A stretch of DNA of 8,023 bases. Source: Bdellovibrio sp. ZAP7 (GTDB lineage Bacteria; Bacteroidota; Bacteroidia; Flavobacteriales; Flavobacteriaceae). Each line of letters begins with the position of its first letter. Positions within the stretch are counted from its first letter, which is position 1. The stretch is taken from assembly GCA_943324165.2 (NCBI GenBank), contig CALPKO020000045.1:1-8023 (forward strand), in the 5' to 3' direction. Below the pieces are notes generated by a model. It did no database searches, had not been told where the DNA came from, and saw nothing but the letters and a program-made list of their open reading frames with translations. The position numbers and the translations under genes are program-made. This document shows positions 1-5,425 of this stretch, one piece after another.

Positions 1-510
1 GACGATCACGGGAATATTCGAATCCCGGTTATTGGAGAAATGAATGTTTTAGGTTTTACAACTGATGAAGTTCGGGTCAAAATTGAAAAAGAACTTTTAG
101 CTAAATATTTCAATAAAGAAGCAGATATTTTTGTGGTTGTAAAGCTGGCGGGTTTGCGTTTTACCATCAATGGCGAAATTCTTTCGCCAGGAACAAAAAC
201 AATCTTTCAAGAGAAATTAAATGTACTAGAAGCCGTTGCCAATTCTGGAGATATTACAATACTAGGAGATAGAAAAAATGTTACAATTATTCGGCAATTT
301 CCTTATGGAACAGAAATGCATGACATCGATTTAACAGACATTAATGTCACTCAATCGCCCTATTATTATGTGCAACCAAATGATTATATATACATTAAAC
401 CCTTGAAACAAAAATCTTGGGGAACGGGGAAAACGGGTCTCGAGTCTATAAGTACGTTAGTGACATTATTCTCGTTTGCAGCAACAGTTTTTCTTTTGTT
501 AAATAAATAA
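1..510 (+). CDS. wza: Wza-type polysaccharide export protein, 3' part (5' end outside window)
   Basis: Outer-membrane/periplasmic export channel protein for capsule or exopolysaccharide, the partner of Wzc. The frame is open to the window edge, and the residues before the first ATG (position 40) already fit the Poly_export domain (GNIRIPVIGE, then a G-x-T-x-x-E helix), so that ATG is internal and the gene is cut by the window. 169 residues are visible. The Poly_export part runs to about residue 50. A SLBB-type segment follows, with INGEILSPG at about 56-64, a leucine/alanine helix ending in ANSG, and YYYVQPNDYIYIKP at about 121-134. A hydrophobic C-terminal helix lies at about 150-167, ending LLLNK. 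By recollection, Bacteroidota members are about 260 aa, so roughly 90-100 residues are probably missing. Its stop is followed after 6 nt by an ATG that begins a truncated wzc stub, the usual wza-wzc spacing. The family call is confident. The exact polymer exported is unknown. Confidence 0.9.
   Translation, partial: DDHGNIRIPVIGEMNVLGFTTDEVRVKIEKELLAKYFNKEADIFVVVKLAGLRFTINGEILSPGTKTIFQEKLNVLEAVANSGDITILGDRKNVTIIRQFPYGTEMHDIDLTDINVTQSPYYYVQPNDYIYIKPLKQKSWGTGKTGLESISTLVTLFSFAATVFLLLNK
205..510 (+). repeat. Direct repeat, copy 1: 3' end of wza (paired with 536-841)
   Basis: This segment matches 536-841 at a constant offset of 331 nt with no insertions or deletions. Counting by eye gives about 41 differences in 306 nt, or roughly 86-87% identity. 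The match begins at TTTCA (205-209 against 536-540) and ends at the stop codons (TAA here, TAG in copy 2). This copy is the functional end of the complete-looking wza frame. Confidence 0.93.
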
Positions 511-516
511 TTTTAA

Positions 517-603
517 ATGTTAGACACAAAAGATTTTTCAAGAGAAATTAAATGTATTAGAAGCCATTGCCAATTCTGGGGATATTACAATACTAGGAGA
601 TAG
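517..603 (+). pseudogene. Truncated 5' stub of a second wzc gene
   Basis: An ATG 6 nt after the wza stop begins MLDTKDFS. This matches MLDAKDFS, the start of the intact wzc at 850, but with several silent base changes. After the eighth codon the sequence switches to wza-derived DNA read out of frame, and the frame ends at a TAG at 601-603, giving a 28-codon nonsense peptide. This is the leftover start of a wzc gene, not a functional protein. The homologous part is only 24 nt, but its position after a wza stop and its eight matching codons make the origin convincing. Any translation would end within the wza remnant. Confidence 0.8.
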
Positions 604-841
604 AAAGAATGTTACAATCATTCGTCAATTTCCTTATGGAACCGAAATGCATGATATCGATTTAACAGACATAAACGTAACGCAATCTCCATATTATTAC
701 GTTCAACCTAACGATTATATTTATATTAAGCCATTAAAACAGAAATCTTGGGGTACTGGGAAAACGGGAATTGAGTCGATAAGTACAATTGTTACATTAC
801 TCACATTTGGAGCAACATTTTTTCTTTTGTTTAATAAATAG
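536..841 (+). pseudogene. Remnant of a second wza gene (last ~100 codons), direct repeat copy 2
   Basis: In frame, this reads as the last ~100 codons of a Wza protein, from the SLBB segment (QEKLNVLEAIANSG) through YYYVQPNDYIYIKP to a hydrophobic C-terminal helix ending LLFNK. It lacks the signal peptide, the Poly_export domain and any normal start. The first in-frame ATG is at 647 and would give only 64 aa. Compared with copy 1 there are about 8 amino-acid changes, 7 of them in the last 23 residues in and around the C-terminal helix, and about 29 silent codon changes. There are no frameshifts or internal stops. Its stop lies 8 nt before the intact wzc start. It probably came from a diverged wza-wzc pair rather than from a fresh tandem duplication. 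It is unlikely to make a working export channel, although a 64-aa peptide cannot be excluded. Confidence 0.85.
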
Positions 842-849
842 TTTTTTAT

Positions 850-3330
850 ATGCTTGATGCAAAAGATTTTTCGTTTTTTGAAAGTCAAAACAGCTTTGAT
901 TTTAAAGGGTTTTTGATAAAAACTTTAAGTTATTGGAAATGGTTTTTACTCAGTTGGGCAATTGCTTTTACAATTGCTTATCAAGTAAATATTAGAAAAG
1001 AAAAAATCTATTCTATGCAGACTACTTTGTCTATAAAAGAAGAAAGTAATCCATTTTTTACTTCAAACACAAGTTTAGTTTTTAACTGGGGAGGAACTTC
1101 AGATGAAGTACAAACTGTTTCGACTACATTTAATTCTAGGTCTCACAATGAGTTGGTGGTTGACAAGCTCCAGTTTTACATACAATATTTAAAACAAGGA
1201 AAATACAACATAACTGATGCTTATGGTGAAGTTCCTTTTTTCGTCAATATTGATAAAGTAAAAGGACAACTTTATGCTCAAGATATTAAAATTAAATTTT
1301 TAGACGAAAAAACTTATCAAATCATTATTCCTTTTAAAAATGATTACGCAGATGTAGTTCATTATATAGATAATTCAGTAACAAAAACGGCGGTTGTAAA
1401 AGACAAAGATTTTGTTCAAAAATTTGAAGTAGGCCAACAAGTAAACCTTCCTTTTTTAAATTGGAAACTTGAGTTAGTCCCAAATCCAGGATTTTATAAA
1501 GGAAATGAGTATTTTGTGCGATTTGTAAGTTTTGATGGTACAGTTGCAAATTATCAAGGTATTAATGTTGAAGCCGATGCAAAAGGAGGTTCTATTTTGA
1601 AACTTTCTTTAGAAGGAACAAACAAAGCAAGATTGGTAAAATATTTAAACACAACAGTTGAAGTTTTGAAAAACAATCAACTGGCCATGAAAAATCAATT
1701 TGCAATCAATACCATTGCTTTTATAGATAGCACACTTTTAGCGATTGAAAAAGATTTAAAAATTACTAATGCAGAATTAAAAGATTTTAGAAAAGATAAA
1801 AATATTTTTGAAATAGAAGGAGAAGGTTCCAAAATTTCTGAAAACCTTTTGAGTTTTGATGTTCAAAAAGATGCTATCAATCGAAAATTAACTTACTATA
1901 ATTCATTAAACAACTACCTTAAAACAAGTGTAGATTTTTCAAAATTGCCTGCTCCTTCCGTTGCGGGTATTGACGATCCGAATATAATAGTTGGAGTTTC
2001 AAAATTAATATCACTTTCAACACAACGTTCTGAATTGAAATATGCAGTTAAAAGCGAAAAAATTTTTAGGGATTTTGACAACCAAATGGAAGCCGTTAAA
2101 AAAGTATTAATTATCAATATTGCTCAAGCGAAAACAGCTCTTCAATATGATCTGAATTTGATAATTGCTAAAATCGGTAAGACAGAAAGTTCTATTAAGC
2201 AACTACCTGAAGACAAACAAGAGTTATTGAAAATCCAAAGAAAATATGATTTGAGTGACAATATTTATAGTACATTTTTGGCGAAAAAAAGTGAGGCAGA
2301 TATTGTTAAAGCAGCTAATTTGTCAGACATTCATTTTATAGATCCCGCGAAAGACATTGGTGGCGGATTAGTAGGGCCAAAAACTGGTGTAAATTACATT
2401 TTAGCCTTTTTTTTAGGATTTATTTTTCCATTACTTTTCGTCTTCGGAATATTTTTCGTCAATAATTCGATTCAAAATGCAGATGACATAAGTAAGCTCA
2501 CCAAACTACCAATTATCGGGGTTGTAGGGAAAAAGCAAAACATAGGAAATTTGTCTGTTTTTGAAAAACCTAAATCTGCACTTTCAGAGTCCTTCAGATC
2601 TATTAGATCATCGCTTCAATTTTTATATAAAAAACAAAATATTGACGGTTCAAAAACATTAATGGTTACTTCGTCAATAAGTGGAGAGGGTAAAACTTTC
2701 TGTTCAATAAATATTGCAACTGTCTTTGCAATGAGCGAAAAAAAGACAATTATTTTAGGTTTAGACTTAAGAAAGCCAAAAATTTTCGATGATTTTAATA
2801 TAACAAATGATATTGGAATTGTAAATTGTTTGATAGGGCAAAAAAGTCTTGACGAAATAATTCAAAACACACACATTCCTTTTTTAGATGTAATTACTTC
2901 TGGGCCGGTTCCACCTAATCCTGCCGAATTGATTATGTGTGATGCAATGAAGGAATTATTAGTTGAATTAAAAACTAAATACGACTACATTATTCTTGAT
3001 ACGCCACCAGTTGGTTTAGTCTCAGATGCCTTAGAGTTGGCTAATTTTACGGATATAATTTTATATATAGTTCGACAAAATTTTACAAAAAAAGACATGA
3101 TTACCTTGCTGAATAACCGTGTGAAAAGGGATGAATTAAAGAATGTCAGTGTAGTTTTAAATAGTTTTGAAAATAAAGCAAAATATGGTTATGGCTATGG
3201 TTACAGCTATGGTTATGGCTATGGCTACGGAAATTACTCAAGCGGTTACCACGAGGATGATCGTAAGGCAAATGTAGTTTTTAAATTATATAAAAAATAT
3301 TTTAAAAGTAAATCTCCAAAAAGTGAATAA
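850..3330 (+). CDS. wzc: Wzc-type polysaccharide co-polymerase / bacterial tyrosine autokinase
   Basis: Inner-membrane protein that controls polymer length and export by cycles of tyrosine autophosphorylation, working with Wza. At 826 aa it is a typical or slightly long fused Wzz-plus-kinase protein. It has an N-terminal Wzz domain with TM1 at about residues 26-45 and a long periplasmic region with probable coiled coil at about 290-345 and 405-480. A GNVR-like segment lies at about 461-500 (KIQRKYDLSDNIYSTFLAKK), and TM2 is at about 513-537. The cytoplasmic BY-kinase shows an E-x2-R-x2-R oligomerisation motif (E580, R583, R586), Walker A SGEGKT (K615), Walker A' LGLDLRKP (D639) and Walker B IILDTPP (D717). 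The C-terminus is a Gly-Tyr tract (779-800) with ten tyrosines, the expected phospho-acceptor cluster. The ATG at 850 lies 8 nt after the wza-remnant stop, and its MLDAKDFS start is echoed by the stub at 517. All key motifs are intact, so it should be functional. Confidence 0.96.
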   Translation: MLDAKDFSFFESQNSFDFKGFLIKTLSYWKWFLLSWAIAFTIAYQVNIRKEKIYSMQTTLSIKEESNPFFTSNTSLVFNWGGTSDEVQTVSTTFNSRSHNELVVDKLQFYIQYLKQGKYNITDAYGEVPFFVNIDKVKGQLYAQDIKIKFLDEKTYQIIIPFKNDYADVVHYIDNSVTKTAVVKDKDFVQKFEVGQQVNLPFLNWKLELVPNPGFYKGNEYFVRFVSFDGTVANYQGINVEADAKGGSILKLSLEGTNKARLVKYLNTTVEVLKNNQLAMKNQFAINTIAFIDSTLLAIEKDLKITNAELKDFRKDKNIFEIEGEGSKISENLLSFDVQKDAINRKLTYYNSLNNYLKTSVDFSKLPAPSVAGIDDPNIIVGVSKLISLSTQRSELKYAVKSEKIFRDFDNQMEAVKKVLIINIAQAKTALQYDLNLIIAKIGKTESSIKQLPEDKQELLKIQRKYDLSDNIYSTFLAKKSEADIVKAANLSDIHFIDPAKDIGGGLVGPKTGVNYILAFFLGFIFPLLFVFGIFFVNNSIQNADDISKLTKLPIIGVVGKKQNIGNLSVFEKPKSALSESFRSIRSSLQFLYKKQNIDGSKTLMVTSSISGEGKTFCSINIATVFAMSEKKTIILGLDLRKPKIFDDFNITNDIGIVNCLIGQKSLDEIIQNTHIPFLDVITSGPVPPNPAELIMCDAMKELLVELKTKYDYIILDTPPVGLVSDALELANFTDIILYIVRQNFTKKDMITLLNNRVKRDELKNVSVVLNSFENKAKYGYGYGYSYGYGYGYGNYSSGYHEDDRKANVVFKLYKKYFKSKSPKSE
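3184..3249 (+). repeat. Gly-Tyr codon repeat encoding the Wzc tyrosine cluster
   Basis: Alternating TAT/TAC and GGT/GGC codons, in a loose 6-nt (TATGGY) unit with one AGC interruption, encode residues 779-800 of Wzc with ten tyrosines. Because the unit is a multiple of three, gain or loss of units would change the number of phospho-acceptor tyrosines without breaking the frame. Confidence 0.85.
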
Positions 3331-4186
3331 TCAAAACGAAAAATGGCTTTACGAAATTAGTCCAAAAGGGAATGCATTTACTTTTAATTTCTCTGAAATT
3401 TGGCGTTACCGAGATTTACTAATCATGTTTGTAAAAAGAGACATTGTTACTTATTATAAGCAAACCATTCTTGGGCCATTATGGTTTTTAATCCAACCTC
3501 TTATAACTTCGATTGTTCAATTTTTTATTTTTAGCAAAATTGCTCAAATCCCTTCGGATGGAATTAATTATTTTCTTTTTGCTTTGGCAGGAAATACCCT
3601 TTGGTTTTATTTTTCTGATTCATTTAATGCCACATCTGGTACTTTTAGAGCCAATCAAAATATTTTTGGTAAAGTTTATTTTCCAAGAATTATAATGCCG
3701 CTTTCAACTACAATTTCTAGTTTAATGAAATTTGGAATTCAATTTTTATTTTTCATCTCTGTTTTAACCTATTTTATAATAAATGGAAAAGCGCCAGTTC
3801 CTCAATGGACTATCATTTTGACACCAATTTTATTGTTGATTATGGCATTAATTTCTTTGGGTTTAGGTATGATAATTTCATCATTGACAACCAAATACAA
3901 GGACTTAACTTTTTTAGTTTCATTTGGAGTTCAACTCTTTATGTACGTAACTCCAGTTGTTTATCCAACTTCGTTAGTACTGCAAAAACTAGAACCAAAA
4001 TGGCATTGGCTCATTCACCTCAATCCGCTTTCAAATGTTTTTGAGTTTTTTAGGTATTCGTTTTTAGGTAGTGGTATTTTTACTTATTCAGGTTTATGTA
4101 TTTCTCTGATTACTGCAGTATTTTTATTTCTTCTTGGATTAGTAATTTTTAATAAAACTGAAAAAAACTTTATCGATACTGTTTAA
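3323..4186 (+). CDS. wzm: ABC-2 type polysaccharide transporter permease (Wzm/TagG family)
   Basis: Membrane half of an ABC exporter that moves lipid-linked polysaccharide across the inner membrane. At 287 aa it has the usual family length. After an amphipathic N-terminus with RYRDLLIMFVKRDIVTYYKQTILGPLW (about residues 28-54, the classic permease signature), about six hydrophobic segments can be seen: roughly 52-72, 82-100, 128-153, 165-188, 196-215 and 254-276. The family motifs FGKVYFPR (about 115-122), YVTPVVYP (about 208-215) and LNPLSNVFEFFRYSFLG (about 233-249) are present, and it ends with the typical KTEKNFID tail. The chosen start is GTG at 3323, which overlaps the end of wzc by 8 nt and suggests translational coupling. 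No in-frame ATG occurs until about residue 35, inside the conserved region. The expected ATP-binding subunit (Wzt) is not downstream, so this permease must use an ATPase encoded elsewhere, or the locus has lost it. Confidence 0.93.
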   Translation: MNNQNEKWLYEISPKGNAFTFNFSEIWRYRDLLIMFVKRDIVTYYKQTILGPLWFLIQPLITSIVQFFIFSKIAQIPSDGINYFLFALAGNTLWFYFSDSFNATSGTFRANQNIFGKVYFPRIIMPLSTTISSLMKFGIQFLFFISVLTYFIINGKAPVPQWTIILTPILLLIMALISLGLGMIISSLTTKYKDLTFLVSFGVQLFMYVTPVVYPTSLVLQKLEPKWHWLIHLNPLSNVFEFFRYSFLGSGIFTYSGLCISLITAVFLFLLGLVIFNKTEKNFIDTV

Positions 4187-4468
4187 ATGTAGCCGATATT
4201 TATTTAGCACATTATCACTTTGAATAATTACAAAACGTTTACTTTTAAAAGTTAAAACAATTATTTGAACCAAATTTTGTCAAGATACAAGCGAAATTAA
4301 TTCAATCGAATCAGATTTTAAATCTAAACTAACACAAATATTTTTTTTAGAATTTTAATAAAATTTTGAACTTTTTTTGTTTCGTAGTTATTCAGTGTGC
4401 CCAAAAAATAGATGTTGGATTTCGGCAATTCGTTTTATTGATAAATAGCTTTTTTATTGCACTAGATA

Positions 4469-4489
4469 GTTATCGGGAGTGCCGATAAC
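4469..4489. terminator. 8-bp perfect hairpin, possible weak terminator or palindromic repeat
   Basis: GTTATCGG, loop GAGTG, CCGATAAC. The 8-bp stem is perfect and stands out in otherwise AT-only surroundings. No T-run follows (AATAGAAAAG), so it is a poor intrinsic terminator on the + strand. In the other direction the flank also lacks a clean T-run. It lies about 280 nt after the wzm stop. It could be an mRNA 3'-end stabiliser or a copy of a dispersed palindromic repeat. The structure is clear but its role is not. Confidence 0.45.
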
Positions 4490-4617
4490 AATAGAAAAGT
4501 ATGGTTTTCCAAACAATTTAGACTATTACAGCATTTAAACTTTTGTTCTAAATCGATCTGACGTTTAAATCGACATTGATTTGCTTTATTTTAATATTAT
4601 ATTACAGTTATATTAAT

Positions 4618-4646
4618 GTTAAATATCGTTAAATATCGTTAAATTA
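4618..4646. repeat. Short tandem repeat of GTTAAATATC
   Basis: Two exact adjacent copies of GTTAAATATC (4618-4627, 4628-4637) are followed by a partial third, GTTAAATTA (4638-4646). The array is flanked by TTAATGTTA-like sequence on both sides. It lies about 180-210 nt upstream of the promoter for the 91-aa gene. It could be a protein-binding array or simple AT-rich slippage. Nothing in the sequence assigns a function. Confidence 0.6.
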
Positions 4647-4826
4647 ATGTTATAATTTCCTTAGATACTTTATAGAAATTTGTTTCCTTCTGACTTCTTT
4701 CTCTAGTGTAAAGTACTTGTAAAATAGGGGTCTTTTTTTAATTTTGTTTTTCTTTGTTAATGTTGTCGATTGATTATCAAAAAATTTTTAATTTAATGGC
4801 CAAATACTTTTTTTTTAAAAGATAAG

Positions 4827-4855
4827 TTGCTGAAAATAATTTTTTTTTATATTTG
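4827..4855 (+). promoter_or_regulatory. Flavobacterium-type promoter for the 91-aa gene
   Basis: TTG at 4827-4829, an 18-nt spacer, then TATATTTG at 4848-4855. This matches the Bacteroidota/Flavobacterium sigma-A consensus (TTG, about 17-23 nt, TANNTTTG) exactly. The predicted transcription start is about 4860-4863, giving a ~40-nt leader to the ATG at 4903. It has the same design and spacer length as the promoter at 5363-5391. Confidence 0.78.
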
Positions 4856-4858
4856 CAC

Positions 4859-4870
4859 TACAAATTTGTA
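4859..4870. promoter_or_regulatory. 12-bp perfect palindrome at the predicted transcription start
   Basis: TACAAATTTGTA is a perfect palindrome that begins 4 nt after the -7 box, so it covers the expected +1 site. The position would suit a repressor operator. AT-rich palindromes of this size also arise by chance, so the regulatory role is an inference. Confidence 0.35.
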
Positions 4871-4897
4871 ATGTCGCCCCACGATAAAAAATACTAA
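4871..4897 (+). other. Possible eight-codon upstream ORF in the leader of the 91-aa gene
   Basis: ATG TCG CCC CAC GAT AAA AAA TAC TAA encodes MSPHDKKY and stops 5 nt before the ATG at 4903. It lies between the predicted transcription start and the 91-aa gene. It could act as a leader peptide with re-initiation, or it could be chance. No attenuator hairpin is obvious. Confidence 0.25.
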
Positions 4898-4902
4898 AAA
4901 CG

Positions 4903-5178
4903 ATGGACGATATTAAACATTTTGAATTTTTAGAAACACTTATCCCAAAGAATGAATGGGATGCAATATATAAAATATCAATATTTTATAAAGAATTCAT
5001 TCCACTTAAATTGCTTTTGCTTATTAATCCACGATGGGTATTTCACAGAAATTATTACTTGAGAATTACTTATAAAAACAAATCAGTCAAACTGATAAAA
5101 ATTTCCTACAATCTAAAAGAATTAATAAAACCTCACATCACTAGTTTTAATTATTATGTGAATGGTTTAGCAATTTAA
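4903..5178 (+). CDS. Small basic hypothetical protein, 91 aa
   Basis: I do not recognise this protein. It starts MDDIKHFEFLETLIPKNEWD. It has an acidic/aromatic first 20 residues, then a hydrophobic stretch (FIPLKLLLLI, about residues 32-42) too short for a clear membrane helix. A basic, tyrosine-rich middle follows (about 44-65, with WVFHRNYYLRITYKNK), and the end is NYYVNGLAI. There is no signal peptide, cysteine pair or catalytic motif. Support for it being real comes from a consensus promoter about 50 nt upstream with a correctly spaced leader, and from a full-length open frame in stop-rich AT DNA. It does not resemble the UpxY/NusG antiterminators or glycosyltransferases expected at such a locus. 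The next gene has its own promoter, so it appears to be a single-gene unit. It could be a remnant of a larger lost gene or a locus-specific regulator; neither is shown by the sequence. Confidence 0.55.
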   Translation: MDDIKHFEFLETLIPKNEWDAIYKISIFYKEFIPLKLLLLINPRWVFHRNYYLRITYKNKSVKLIKISYNLKELIKPHITSFNYYVNGLAI

Positions 5179-5362
5179 GCAAACAAATAACTGAGGCCGA
5201 AGTGCTTTTCAAGTTAAGCAACTGACTGAAATTATGCAACTAGTTTTAAATCCATCTTATTTATGTAGAAAGTGCTTATGTTTATTATAAATCATCAAAT
5301 GTCGTTTTTCAATTTTCAAAGTAAAAAAATCATGCTTTTACAAATTAAATTGCTTTAATGGT

Positions 5363-5391
5363 TTGAAAAAGATTAATAAAATTTATATTTG
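5363..5391 (+). promoter_or_regulatory. Flavobacterium-type promoter for the epimerase operon
   Basis: TTG at 5363-5365 (part of TTTG), an 18-nt spacer, then TATATTTG at 5384-5391. This is an exact match to the TTG/TANNTTTG consensus. The predicted start is about 5396-5399, a ~27-30-nt leader to the ATG at 5426. It marks the sugar-nucleotide genes as their own transcription unit, separate from wza-wzc-wzm. The 247 nt between the 91-aa gene and the epimerase otherwise show no gene. ACTAGTTTTAA occurs both at 5140-5150 and 5239-5249, with no evident meaning. Confidence 0.78.
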
Positions 5392-5425
5392 CGCTAATAA
5401 TTTTCAAAACAATTAATTTAGAGAC

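Larger units (their letters stand above)
4187..4902. other. Gene-poor AT-rich gap between wzm and the 91-aa orphan
   Basis: About 716 nt with frequent stops in all frames and many A and T runs. I see no ORF, RNA gene, ABC-ATPase motif (no Walker A or LSGGQ coding) or transposase remnant. It holds one GC-containing hairpin (4469-4489), a short tandem repeat (4618-4646), a consensus promoter near the right end (4827-4855), a palindrome and a mini-ORF. A forward frame open for about 45 codons before a stop at about 4487 has no start or family features and is probably chance. The length is unusual inside a polysaccharide operon and fits a boundary between transcription units or a scar of lost genes. 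Confidence 0.7.

Noticed and set aside
40..510. A gene starting at the ATG at position 40
   Set aside because: The frame is open to position 1 and the preceding residues belong to the Poly_export domain, so the ATG is internal to a truncated gene.
205..841. Recent simple tandem duplication of the wza end
   Set aside because: The copies differ at about 13% of bases, mostly silently, which does not fit a recent duplication.
1334..2117. Short minus-strand frames inside wzc (1334-1549, 1914-2117)
   Set aside because: They lie opposite a strongly supported gene, have no family features, and are antisense shadows.
3513..4044. Short + strand frames inside wzm (3513-3695, 3805-4044)
   Set aside because: They are out-of-frame readings of a conserved permease gene and have no independent support.
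4241..4252. Palindrome ACTTTTAAAAGT after wzm as a terminator
   Set aside because: It has no loop and an AT-only stem, so it would not form a stable terminator hairpin. Such palindromes are expected in AT-rich DNA.
4618..4646. CRISPR-like array
   Set aside because: The repeats are 10 nt and directly adjacent with no spacers, and no cas genes are present.
4187..4902. Decayed wzt ATPase or insertion-sequence remnant
   Set aside because: I found no ATPase motif, transposase fragment, terminal inverted repeats or target duplication by eye. The possibility is left to a translated search.
4903..5178. UpxY/NusG-type antiterminator or transposase N-terminus
   Set aside because: The 91-aa sequence lacks the motifs of either family that I can recall, so it is left as hypothetical.
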